DNA of 64,000 nucleotides from Acrocarpospora macrocephala (GTDB lineage Bacteria; Actinomycetota; Actinomycetes; Streptosporangiales; Streptosporangiaceae): positions 1 through 64,000 of the forward strand of contig NZ_BLAE01000034.1 of the NCBI RefSeq assembly GCF_009687865.1. The letters run 5' to 3'. Positions 52,433-60,693 of the stretch are shown here, one piece after another. How positions within the stretch are numbered: the first letter of the stretch is position 1; the number at the start of each line of letters is the position of its first letter. Under the pieces are notes generated by a model, which was not told the DNA's origin, searched no databases, and saw nothing but the letters and a program-made list of their open reading frames with translations. Position numbers and translations under genes: made by a program.

Positions 52433-53238
52433 TCGCCCTCGTCACCGGCGGCACCGGCGGGATCGGCCTGGAGATCGCGCGCAACCTCACCCAGACGGGC
52501 GCGAGCGTGATCGTCACCGGCCGGGACGAGGACCGAGGCGCCGCCACCGCGGCCGAACTCGGCGCGAGGTTCGTACGCGTCGACCACCTGACCGTGGCGG
52601 GCAATCTCTCCCTCGCGCACCACCTGACACAGGAGGTGTCCCACCTGGACGTCGTCGTCAACAATGTGGGCGGTGCCGCCTTCACTCGGCGAACCCGCAC
52701 CGCCGAGGGCCACGAGGCCACGCTGTCACTGAACTACCTCGGCCCCATCGCTCTTACTCAGGCGCTGCTTTCGCTCCTGGGCGACCGCGCCCGCATCGTA
52801 CAGATCGTGTCCAGCGCGTACACGATGCACACCGGCGACCCCTTCACCGAGCCGGGCACGTACTCGGCGATCAGCGCATACGCGCGGGCCAAACAACTGA
52901 ACCTCCTCGCGACGCTGAGCCTGGCCCGCGCCCTCGCCGGCAGGGCCAGGATCAACGCCGCGAACCCAGGGATGGCCTGGACACCGGGGGTGCGGGCCAT
53001 GACCCGGGATGACGTGCCCGCGTGGCGGTACCTGTGGCCTCTCATGCGACTGATCCAACGCCGTGGCTCGCCCCGGAAAGCGGCGCGCACCCCCACCACG
53101 CTCGCCGCCGAGGGGATCGGATCAGGCGACTTCTATGAGGGCAACGGGAGGCTCATGCCCATCCCCGACCGGCTACGCGACCCGGAACCGCAGGATCGCG
53201 CCCTGCGTGACGTCGTCGACCTCATCGAGCGACGTTAG
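52429..53238 (+). CDS. Short-chain dehydrogenase/reductase
   Basis: 269 residues from GTG 52429, overlapping the membrane protein gene. The Rossmann entry is VTGGTGGIGLEIARNL, with NNVGGAAF in the middle, the catalytic Ser in VSSAYTM and the catalytic pair in YARAK. The set is intact and resembles retinol-dehydrogenase-like SDRs. It is the second gene of the MarR-controlled operon, so reduction of an inducing aldehyde or ketone is conceivable. Confidence 0.88.
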   Translation: MIALVTGGTGGIGLEIARNLTQTGASVIVTGRDEDRGAATAAELGARFVRVDHLTVAGNLSLAHHLTQEVSHLDVVVNNVGGAAFTRRTRTAEGHEATLSLNYLGPIALTQALLSLLGDRARIVQIVSSAYTMHTGDPFTEPGTYSAISAYARAKQLNLLATLSLARALAGRARINAANPGMAWTPGVRAMTRDDVPAWRYLWPLMRLIQRRGSPRKAARTPTTLAAEGIGSGDFYEGNGRLMPIPDRLRDPEPQDRALRDVVDLIERR

Positions 53239-53252
53239 CCATCCGGGGATCA

Positions 53253-54113
53253 TCACCCCGCACGTTCGCGGGTGAGTTCGGCGTCGAGTTCCACGCCCAG
53301 CAGGACGGCGATGTTGGAGAGCCACAGCCAGATCAGGAACACGATCATTCCGGCCAGCGTCGCGTACGTCTTGCTGTAGCTGGCGAAGTGGACCACGTAG
53401 AAGGCGAACGCCGCCGAAGCGATGATCCAGATGATGACGGCGAGGGCGCTGCCTGGGGTGAGCCACCGGAAACCCGGATGTTCGACGTTGGGTCCCGCCC
53501 AGTAGAGCAGCGCCAGGACCATCATCACGATGAGCACCAGGACCGGCCATTTGGCGATATTCCAGATGGTCACGCCGGTCTGGCCGATGCCCAGCAGCTG
53601 GCCGGCCCGCCGGGCGAGGTTGCCCGTGAGCACCACGCCGACTGCGCTCACGGTCACCGCGATCACCAGGATCGCGGTGGCGGCCACCCGGAGCGCGAGA
53701 GTCTTCCAGATCGGACGGGCTTCCTCGATTCCGTACACCACATTGGCGACCCGCATGAACGCCCCGACGTACCCCGAAGCCGACCAGAGCGCGACGGCGA
53801 TGCTGAAAATCGCGGCGAATCCCGCCGCTGTCTGGTTGCTTCGCAGGGCCTGCAGCACGGGGTTGAGTATCTGCCTGGCACCAGGGACGACCTCGCCGAG
53901 GTCCATCAAGGGCTTGGCCGCGGGCTGGCCGAACAACCCCAGAATCGAGATCACCGCCAGCAGCGCAGGGAAGATCGACAGCACCGCGTAGTACGTCAGG
54001 GCCGCCGCCCAGTCAGCCAGATGATCCCGCTTGAACTCCTTGCCGGTGCGTTTCAGCACCCCCCACCAGGAGCGCGGCGGCCGCTCAGGCGGTTTGTCCG
54101 GCTGTTCGCTCAT
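53253..54113 (-). CDS. YihY/BrkB-family membrane protein
   Basis: 286 residues. The family start is clear: FKRDHLADWAAALTYYAVLS, IFPALLAVISILGLFG. Further helices follow: GFAAIFSIAVALWSASGYVG, RVAATAILVIAVTVSAVGVV, VLVLIVMMVLALLYWAGPN, ALAVIIWIIASAAFAFYVV, then SYSKTYATLAGMIVFLIWLW. YihY proteins are inner-membrane proteins of unclear function (once called RNase BN). It converges with the SDR gene with 14 nt between stops. Confidence 0.92.
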   Translation of the reverse strand: MSEQPDKPPERPPRSWWGVLKRTGKEFKRDHLADWAAALTYYAVLSIFPALLAVISILGLFGQPAAKPLMDLGEVVPGARQILNPVLQALRSNQTAAGFAAIFSIAVALWSASGYVGAFMRVANVVYGIEEARPIWKTLALRVAATAILVIAVTVSAVGVVLTGNLARRAGQLLGIGQTGVTIWNIAKWPVLVLIVMMVLALLYWAGPNVEHPGFRWLTPGSALAVIIWIIASAAFAFYVVHFASYSKTYATLAGMIVFLIWLWLSNIAVLLGVELDAELTRERAG

Positions 54114-54265
54114 GCTTCGAGCCCTACCCGGGGCTCGCAGACCGAAAAGACCAGGTCAGGATCGTGGGGGCAGCGGGGAGCGCCCTCCCCTCCGTGCGGA
54201 GCAGCACCGTGCACGGCACGTTCTGACCCGGGTGCGTGGCCGTGCCGCGGCGGGACAAGAGGTGG

Positions 54266-54300
54266 GCCCCTCTCCCCATGAATAACAGGGGGAGAGGGGC
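54266..54300. terminator. Terminator downstream of the AA10 gene
   Basis: GCCCCTCTCCCC and its exact complement flank an 11-nt loop, 21 nt after the LPMO stop on the minus strand. Confidence 0.75.
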
Positions 54301-54321
54301 TGGGCGGGGATCATCAGGTGA

Positions 54322-55395
54322 TCAGGTGGAGCGGCAGGTCAGTGCAGGTGTGGCGCCGGGTGTGCCAGTGCCGAGGAAGCCGAACGTCGTCGAGGCCCCG
54401 GCGCCCAGCGAGCCGTTGTACGCGGCGTTGCGGGCCGTCACGGCGGATCCGCTGCTGGTCACCGTCGCATTCCACGACGAGGTGACCGTCTGCCCGCCGG
54501 TGAACGTCCAGGTGACCGTCCAGCCGGAGATCGCGGCCGAACCGGCGACGATGCGGACATCGGCCTGGAAGCCGCCGCCCCACGAGGACACGACCTGGTA
54601 TGTGGCCGAGCAGCCCTGGCCAGGGCTGGGGCTGGGGGTGGGCCTGGGGGTCGGGGTCGGCGTGGGAGTCGGCGTGGGTGTTGGGGTGGGCGTGGGTGTT
54701 GGGGTGGGAGTTGGCGTGGGGGTGGGTGAGGGGTTCGAGCCCGTGAAGTTCACGTCGCTGCAGAAGTAGTACGACTGGTCCGAATGGCTGGCCTGCCAGA
54801 TCGTGTACACGATGTGGTGGCCGGAGCGGCCCGGGGCGTTCACCTCCACGGGGGTCACGGCGCCCGTGGGGACGCGGCCCGTCTGGCCGACCAGTTCCAG
54901 GTCGCTCCAGCGCAGGCGTTGCGTCTTGGGGTTGAAGCCCTGCTTGGTCGCGTACACGCGGATGTAGTCCGCGCCGTGCAGGGCCTGGTCGAGGAGGTTC
55001 AGCGTGAAGCGGGCGGGCTTGTCGACCGTCTTCCACGCGCCGGGGACGTCCATCGCCGCGTAGCGGCCGTCCCAGGTGTTGCCGCCGCTGCAGAGCTGGC
55101 CGTCGGGGATGGCCGCCTGGTGGTTGCCGGCCACGCCCTCGCGGTACAGGCCGTTCCAGTTCCACATGGCCTGCGTGTCGGCCTGCCAGGCCTGCCAGCA
55201 CATGGGGTCCAGGGTGGCCATCTGCGGGTTCTGGAAGTCGCTGCCCCAGCGCTGCCAGCAGCCGTAGTTGCGGGTTGGGGGGTCGCTCACCGAGCCGTGA
55301 GCCGACGCGGGTACGACCAGCGCGGTGGTGAGCAGGAGCGTGGCGCCCACGGCCGCGAGCAAACTTCGGAGTAACGAGCGGGGGAGCGTATGCAC
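54322..55395 (-). CDS. Secreted AA10 lytic polysaccharide monooxygenase with CBM2
   Basis: 357 residues from GTG 55395, behind AGGAGG; in-frame sequence upstream to 55587 lacks such a site. A signal peptide (SLLAAVGATLLLTTALVVPA) is cut so that the mature chain starts HGSVSDPPTRNYGC, leaving the N-terminal histidine of the copper brace. The second copper ligand region is GRSGHHIVYTIWQASHSDQS. A long Pro-Thr linker (encoded about 54635-54735) joins a C-terminal CBM2 (CSATYQVVSSWGGGFQADVR, TFTGGQTVTSSWNATVTSSG). The layout equals that of cellulose-active AA10 enzymes. Near-palindromic CCTAACT-GCC-AGTCAGG (55439-55455) upstream may be an operator. Confidence 0.92.
   Translation of the reverse strand: MHTLPRSLLRSLLAAVGATLLLTTALVVPASAHGSVSDPPTRNYGCWQRWGSDFQNPQMATLDPMCWQAWQADTQAMWNWNGLYREGVAGNHQAAIPDGQLCSGGNTWDGRYAAMDVPGAWKTVDKPARFTLNLLDQALHGADYIRVYATKQGFNPKTQRLRWSDLELVGQTGRVPTGAVTPVEVNAPGRSGHHIVYTIWQASHSDQSYYFCSDVNFTGSNPSPTPTPTPTPTPTPTPTPTPTPTPTPTPRPTPSPSPGQGCSATYQVVSSWGGGFQADVRIVAGSAAISGWTVTWTFTGGQTVTSSWNATVTSSGSAVTARNAAYNGSLGAGASTTFGFLGTGTPGATPALTCRST
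54635..54735 (-). repeat. Pro-Thr linker repeat of the LPMO
   Basis: A run of near-identical 6-nt units (read on plus as GGGGTT/GGCGTG variants) encodes alternating Pro and Thr between the catalytic and binding domains. It is a low-complexity linker prone to length change, not a regulatory array. Confidence 0.8.
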
Positions 55396-55638
55396 GGGTT
55401 TCCTCCTAAGGTCAGGGTGCATCCGGGCGCAACAATCTCCTAACTGCCAGTCAGGAACAACGGTGATGTACGGCCGAGGGCGGGCGAACTGGGCATTCGC
55501 CGCAAGGAGGGTGAACGGTTCAATTCCGTCCGTGCTAGTGGAGGCAGCGGGTGCGGTGCGTACCGAATATCCATCCGTGCAGGTCACAGGCCTGACTCAG
55601 GCGGCTCCGTTGCGCGCGGTCCCGGATTAGAAGTGCGG

Positions 55639-56697
55639 TCAGCCGAGGACTCGGGCGAACAGTTCGCGCCTGCTCCGCGTACCCGTCTTGAGGAAGATCG
55701 ACTTGAGGTGGTCCTGCACCGTGTGCTGGGACAGGTGCAGCTGCGCGGCGGCCTGGCGGGTATCGGCTCCGTGCGCGAGCACCTGGAGGAGTTCGCCTTC
55801 ACGGGCGCTGAGCGCGAAGGCTCGGCTGAAGATGTCCAGCCGTTCCGCCGGTGTGGCGTATTCGATGGTGACCGTGACGTCGCCGGAGCGCTCGGCGCCG
55901 CTGTCCCCGATTCGGGCGGCCCGCAGCGTGACCCAGACTCCCTGCGCCAGATGAACGCCGGCAGCCGGCGGATGGTCGTCGACGCCCTCCTCGAGAGCGA
56001 CCAGTTGCGCGGCGACGTTGTAGGCGGCGGCGGGGACAGGGGATCGCTCCGCGGGGGTGGGCAGGAGCCGGCGTAGATAGTCGTGGGTCTGCCGCGTCTG
56101 GGCCCGGATCGTCAGTTCCGGTGAGAGCAGCAGCACCAGCGGGGTGCGCGGTTCGGTGTCCGCGGGACGGGCCGTGAACGTGGCGGCCTGGCAGTGGCGC
56201 AGCGCTTCGGTCACCGGCGGAGCGACCGTGGTGAGGAAGTCGGCGTCCGCGCTGGTGAACGGCGTCGCCGGCGTGGCTCGCCACAGGTCCAGGAAGCCCC
56301 AGCAGCCGAACCGGTCACGGAACACCATGGAGGCGACATCGACGATGCCGGCGGGGCCCAGCATGTCGCGCCACAGCAGGCTCTGCTCGCGCCGCCCGCC
56401 GGTGCCCTCGTACAGCAGCGCCACCGGTGGCTCACCCAGGCGGGTCCACCGGTTGACGGCGGTGACGTACTTGAGCTTGATCAATCGTGGCAGCTCATCG
56501 AGTAGCGGCACGTCGGCCAAGGGATCGCAGCCCACGCAGGTGCGCGGGTCGGTCAGTGCGAAGACGTAGGAGTCGAACTCGATCACGTGGCGCAGCTGGT
56601 CGAGCACCGCCGCGCGCAACTCCCGCGCTTGCGCCGCGCCGCGGCACAACCGCACGATGCGCTCACGGACTCGCTCGTGAGCGATCGACGTGGCCAC
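55639..56697 (-). CDS. LuxR-family regulator with N-terminal sensor domain
   Basis: 352 residues. The first 170 residues look like a GAF-type sensor (LDQLRHVIEFDSYVFALTDP, DVASMVFRDRFGCWGFLDLW). The C-terminal LuxR helix-turn-helix is LSAREGELLQVLAHGADTRQ, AAAQLHLSQHTVQDHLKSIF. It is divergent from the small dimeric barrel protein at 56799, with 101 bp between, which makes that gene a candidate target. Confidence 0.88.
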   Translation of the reverse strand: MATSIAHERVRERIVRLCRGAAQARELRAAVLDQLRHVIEFDSYVFALTDPRTCVGCDPLADVPLLDELPRLIKLKYVTAVNRWTRLGEPPVALLYEGTGGRREQSLLWRDMLGPAGIVDVASMVFRDRFGCWGFLDLWRATPATPFTSADADFLTTVAPPVTEALRHCQAATFTARPADTEPRTPLVLLLSPELTIRAQTRQTHDYLRRLLPTPAERSPVPAAAYNVAAQLVALEEGVDDHPPAAGVHLAQGVWVTLRAARIGDSGAERSGDVTVTIEYATPAERLDIFSRAFALSAREGELLQVLAHGADTRQAAAQLHLSQHTVQDHLKSIFLKTGTRSRRELFARVLG

Positions 56698-56798
56698 GAG
56701 GCGAAGAGTACCCGCGAGGATCCCAGACTTCTGGGATACCCCCGGCCACGAGCGCGGGCCGATCCTTGGTCAGTCAGGTCCGCCGGAAGGAGAACATC

Positions 56799-57086
56799 GT
56801 GGTCACCTTGCACATCGAGCACGCGATCAGCGATTTCAGCACGTGGAAGCAGGCGTTCGATCAGTTCGCCGACATGCGCCGCAGCAGCGGTGTGCTGCGC
56901 CACCGCGTCCATCGCCCATCGGACGACGACCGCTACGTGCTCATCGATCTCGACTTCGACACCAGGGACGAAGCCACGAAATTTCTGGAATTCCTCACCA
57001 CCCGGGTGTGGTCCACGCCCGCCAACGCGCCGGCGCTGGTCGGCACGCCCCACACCAGGCTTCTCCAGCTGGTCGAGCAATCGTGA
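56799..57086 (+). CDS. Small dimeric alpha/beta-barrel-like protein
   Basis: 95 residues from GTG 56799 behind GGAAGGAG; a longer in-frame reading from 56487 overlaps the LuxR gene and is rejected. The pattern HIEHAISDFSTWKQAFDQFA, YVLIDLDFDTRDEATKFLEF resembles ABM/ferredoxin-like cyclase or cyanate-lyase-type small barrels. Its stop is directly followed by the convergent BBE-type oxidase gene. Role unknown. Confidence 0.75.
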   Translation: MVTLHIEHAISDFSTWKQAFDQFADMRRSSGVLRHRVHRPSDDDRYVLIDLDFDTRDEATKFLEFLTTRVWSTPANAPALVGTPHTRLLQLVEQS

Positions 57087-58310
57087 TCAACACGCCGCCC
57101 CCATGGGAATCCGGTGACCGGTGCGGAACAGATCGGCCGGGTCGTAGGCGCGCTTCACCTCGATCAGCCGCCGGAAGTCGTGGCCGGTGTACGCGTCGGC
57201 GGTTCGGCCGGTGTCGGACAGGAAGTTGAGGAAGACGCCCCCGCCGGCGTGCGGCGCCAGCGCCTCGGCGAGGCCGGGAAGCGGGGTGTCGGCGATGACC
57301 GAGAACCGGGTGTCGCGGTGGCTGACCGGACCGCCCGGCCTGGCCAGCGCGCCACCCCAGTGGCGCACCTCCACAGTGGCCTGCCGGCCCGCCTCGACCA
57401 GGGTGGCGAGCACCGCGTCCGGCAGGGCGGGGAACAGGTCGAGGTGGCGGGCGGCGGTGCCGCCCATCGCGGCCTGGCCGAACGGCATCGCGGCCATGGT
57501 GTCACCGGTCGCCGTGGCGAACAGTGGCCGCAGCGCGTCTGGCGCGCCCGTGCACATGGCCTTGATGATCACCCTCTCCGGGGTCAGCACCAGCGCCGTG
57601 CTCACCTCGTCGGGGGAGGTCGCGCACCAGTCGCGGTAGGCCGCCAGGGTCTCGGCCGCCCGCTCGACCGGGAACGTGGCCGTCCCCGCGTACACCTGGG
57701 AAACCGGATACAGGCGGAACTCCAGCGCGGTGACCACCCCGAAGCCGCCGCCACCCCCGCGCAGCGCCCAGAACAGGTCCGCGTGGTGATCCGGATCGGC
57801 GGTGATCAGCTGCCCGTCCGAGGTGACCACGTCGGCCCGAATCACGCTGTCGGCGGCGAAGCCGTACCGGCGGGACAGCCAGCCGAGCCCGCCGCCCAGG
57901 GTGTATCCGATCACGCCGACGTCGGGCGCGGACCCGGCCAGGGGCGCCAGACCGTACGGAGCGGCCGCCGCGATCACCTGGCCCCAGCGCGCGCCCGGCC
58001 CGACCCGGGCGACCCCGCGCTCAGGATCGACGCTGACCGCGTCCATCCGGGAGGTCCGGAGCAGCAGGACGCCGTCGTCGGCGGCCACGTGGGTGCCGTG
58101 GCCGGTGCTCTGCACGGTCAGCGCCAGGCCGAGCTGCCTGGCGGTGCGCACGGCGTCGGCCACATGCGCCGCGCTCCGCGCCTCGGCCACCAGGGCAGGG
58201 CGGGGGTCGAGGCCGGGGTTGAGCGTGCGGCGTGTCTCGTCATAGCCGGGATCGCCCGGGCCGAAATAGACACACCGCTCCATCACACGGAACATTTCAA
58301 TTCTCCCCAT
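57087..58310 (-). CDS. FAD-linked oxidase, berberine-bridge-enzyme type
   Basis: About 407 residues from ATG 58310 (MGRIEMFRVMERCVYFGPGD). The PCMH FAD-binding domain (about 40-200) has LVAEARSAAHVADAVRTARQ, VQSTGHGTHVAADDGVLLL (the GHG histidine can bind FAD covalently) and GYTLGGGLGWLSRRYGFAAD. The BBE C-terminal element reads IEVKRAYDPADLFRTGHRIP. The second cysteine for bicovalent flavin is not obvious, so linkage is probably single. Such enzymes oxidise sugars or natural products; no signal peptide is visible. Confidence 0.88.
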   Translation of the reverse strand: MGRIEMFRVMERCVYFGPGDPGYDETRRTLNPGLDPRPALVAEARSAAHVADAVRTARQLGLALTVQSTGHGTHVAADDGVLLLRTSRMDAVSVDPERGVARVGPGARWGQVIAAAAPYGLAPLAGSAPDVGVIGYTLGGGLGWLSRRYGFAADSVIRADVVTSDGQLITADPDHHADLFWALRGGGGGFGVVTALEFRLYPVSQVYAGTATFPVERAAETLAAYRDWCATSPDEVSTALVLTPERVIIKAMCTGAPDALRPLFATATGDTMAAMPFGQAAMGGTAARHLDLFPALPDAVLATLVEAGRQATVEVRHWGGALARPGGPVSHRDTRFSVIADTPLPGLAEALAPHAGGGVFLNFLSDTGRTADAYTGHDFRRLIEVKRAYDPADLFRTGHRIPMGAAC

Positions 58311-58524
58311 ATCCCAACGACGAACCAGGACCGTCGCTCTCGACACATTTACTCAGGCCGGTCCGACAAAATCGCGACGCCGCAGGTCAGCACCCGCCTG
58401 GACATCGTGGGAATAGGGTTCAACGACCACCGTCGCCGGTCGAATGGGCCCGCGGCGATCCCGAGAGTCGTACCAGGACGCGGGGCAGGTGCGGTGGCTG
58501 GCCGCCCAGGACGACTCCGCCCGG

Positions 58525-59637
58525 TCACCTGAAGGCGGCGAAGAACTCGCGGATGTCGCCGAGCAGCAGGTCGGGGGCCTCCATCGCGGCGAAGTGTCCG
58601 CCGCGGTCGAAGTCAGACCAGCGCACGACGTTGTTGACCTTCTCCTCATCTCGGCGCAGGGCGATGTCCTGGACGGTGAACAGCGCCACGGCCGTCGGCA
58701 CGGGAGACGGCTCCTGCTCACCCCAGGCGTGCCCGTCCTCGTAGTAGAGGGCGGCCGAGGAGCCCGCTGTGCCGGTCAGCCAGTAGATCGTGACGTGGGT
58801 GAGCAGCAGATCGCGATTGATCGCCTCGTGCGGGAGCTCCTTGGCCAGGTCCGTCATGTCCCTGATCTTGTCGATGATCCAGGCGAGCTGGCCGGCGGGT
58901 GAGTCGGTCAGGCCGTAGGCGAGGGTCTGCGGCCGGGTGGACTGGATGGCGATATATCCGCCCGCCTCGTTCATGAACTCGTTCATCCGTCCCACCCTGG
59001 CGCGCTCGCGCTCGGTGAGCGTGGGATCGTCCTCGCCGACGCTGGGGTAGGTCGTGCCGCCGTTGACGTGCACCGCGACGACGTTGTCGGGGGCCTCCAG
59101 GCCCAGCGCGCGAGAGATCCCGCTGCCGAAGTCGCCGCCCTGGGCGCCGTACCTGTCGTAACCGAGCCTGCGCATGAGCTCGGCCCAGGCCGCGGCGACG
59201 CGCCGGGTCGTCCAGCCTGCCTCGCGGGTCGGGCCGGAGAACCCGAAGCCGGGGATGGAGGGGATGACCAGGTGGAAGTCCCGCGACAGCGGCTCGATCA
59301 GGTCGAGGAACTCCACGATCGAGCCGGGCCAGCCGTGGGTGAGGATCAGCGGCAGGGCGTCGGGGCTGTCGGAGCGTACATGGAGGAAGTGGATGTTCTC
59401 GCCGTCGATCTCAGTGGTGAACTGCGGGTAGGCGTTCAGCCTCGCTTCCCAGGCCCGCCAGTCGTAGCCGTCGGCCCAGTAGGCGGCCAGCTCCCGCAGA
59501 TAGCCGACGGGGACGCCACGGCTCCAGCCCTGGCCGCCGATCTCGCTCGGCCAGCGCGTACGGGCGAGCCGGTCGCGCAGGTCATCCAGCTCTGCCTGGG
59601 GAATATCGATGCGAAGGGGGTGAATCTCGTTGTCCAT
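58525..59637 (-). CDS. Epoxide hydrolase (alpha/beta fold, EHN domain)
   Basis: 370 residues. The N-terminal EHN domain ([60 protein letters not shown]) is followed by the hydrolase core with oxyanion motif [18 protein letters not shown], the nucleophile in [14 protein letters not shown] and the histidine in [17 protein letters not shown]. All catalytic elements are present. Microsomal-type members open epoxides or serve in secondary metabolism. Its start is divergent from the WYL regulator, 63 bp away, so it is probably regulated by it. Confidence 0.92.
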   Translation of the reverse strand: MDNEIHPLRIDIPQAELDDLRDRLARTRWPSEIGGQGWSRGVPVGYLRELAAYWADGYDWRAWEARLNAYPQFTTEIDGENIHFLHVRSDSPDALPLILTHGWPGSIVEFLDLIEPLSRDFHLVIPSIPGFGFSGPTREAGWTTRRVAAAWAELMRRLGYDRYGAQGGDFGSGISRALGLEAPDNVVAVHVNGGTTYPSVGEDDPTLTERERARVGRMNEFMNEAGGYIAIQSTRPQTLAYGLTDSPAGQLAWIIDKIRDMTDLAKELPHEAINRDLLLTHVTIYWLTGTAGSSAALYYEDGHAWGEQEPSPVPTAVALFTVQDIALRRDEEKVNNVVRWSDFDRGGHFAAMEAPDLLLGDIREFFAAFR

Positions 59638-59700
59638 GCCGGAGACGCTATGAGCCGCCTAGGCCAGGATGAGTCCTAGGTGTACGGCACATTGGATGAC

Positions 59701-60693
59701 ATGGTGGAAACCTCGGCTCGCCTGCTCCGACTGCTGTCGCTGTTGCAGACCCATCGCCAATGGTCGGGCGCCGAACTGGCCGATCGGCTCAGCGTGAGCC
59801 CGCGTACCGTCCGCCGCGACGTCGACCGGCTACGGGAACTCGGTTACACCGTGCACGCAGTCGCGGGGGTGTCGGGGTACCGGCTCGGCGCCGGGTCCGA
59901 CCTGCCGCCGCTGCTGCTGGACGATGAGGAGGCGGTGGCGGTCGCCGTGGGGTTGCGTACTGCCGCGGGCGTGACCGGCATCGAGGACAGCTCGGCGCGA
60001 GCGCTGGCCAAACTGGAGCAAGTGCTGCCGTCCCGGCTGCGCCACCGCGTCCGCGCGCTGCAGTCGATGACCGTTCCCATGACGGCCGGCGGGCCCGCGG
60101 TCGATCCGGACACCCTGATCGCGGTCACGGCGGCCTGCCGCGACCACGAAACCCTGCGGTTCGACTACCGCACCCATGACGGAGGCCAGAGCAGACGCCT
60201 GGTGGAGCCGTACCGCCTCGTGGCCACCGGCCGCCGCTGGTACCTGGTCGCCTACGACACCGAGCGTGCGGACTGGCGCACTTTCCGCCTCGACCGGCTC
60301 ACTCTCCACGTTCCCAACGGCCCGCGCTTCGTCCCGCGCGACCCGCCCGCCACCGACCTGGCCGGATACACCTCCCACGCGATATCGAGCGCGCCCTACC
60401 GATACCAGGGCCGCTTCACCATGCACGCGCCCGCCGCGGTCGTGGCCGAGCGCATCGCCCCGACGACAGGTACGGTCGAGCCCATCGACGCGGGGACGTG
60501 CGTGCTGACATGCGGCTCCAACTCGCTTGACGAGCTGGCCCTCTGGGTGGCACTGACGGGGGTGCCCTTCACCGTTCACGAGCCACCTGAGCTGATCGAG
60601 CACATCCGCGCGCTCACCACCCGACTCGCCGACGCCATCCCTGGTGGGCCGGAGATTCCGGCCCACCAGGGCAGGTCTTACGGGGCCGGGTAA
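59701..60693 (+). CDS. DeoR-type HTH/WYL-domain regulator
   Basis: 330 residues from ATG 59701; an in-frame GTG at 59680 is possible. The winged helix (LLSLLQTHRQWSGAELADRL, SVSPRTVRRDVDRLRELGYT) is followed by the WYL domain (about 140-220; CRDHETLRFDYRTHDGGQSR, RRLVEPYRLVATGRRWYLVA, YDTERADWRTFRLDRL). WYL proteins often sense nucleic-acid-like or other ligands and repress neighbours. The last codons contain a 14-bp hairpin that also serves the convergent gene, and the two genes overlap by 16 nt at their ends. Confidence 0.92.
   Translation: MVETSARLLRLLSLLQTHRQWSGAELADRLSVSPRTVRRDVDRLRELGYTVHAVAGVSGYRLGAGSDLPPLLLDDEEAVAVAVGLRTAAGVTGIEDSSARALAKLEQVLPSRLRHRVRALQSMTVPMTAGGPAVDPDTLIAVTAACRDHETLRFDYRTHDGGQSRRLVEPYRLVATGRRWYLVAYDTERADWRTFRLDRLTLHVPNGPRFVPRDPPATDLAGYTSHAISSAPYRYQGRFTMHAPAAVVAERIAPTTGTVEPIDAGTCVLTCGSNSLDELALWVALTGVPFTVHEPPELIEHIRALTTRLADAIPGGPEIPAHQGRSYGAG
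60639..60671. terminator. Hairpin embedded in the WYL gene end
   Basis: CCCTGGTGGGCCGG and its exact complement flank a 5-nt loop. It starts 6 nt after the beta-helix gene stop on the minus strand, yet lies inside the last codons of the WYL gene (PGGPEIPAHQG). It can terminate the beta-helix transcript. Confidence 0.75.

Noticed and set aside
54635-54735. Short-period repeats resembling a CRISPR or tandem regulatory array
   Set aside because: No spacers; it encodes a Pro-Thr linker of the LPMO.
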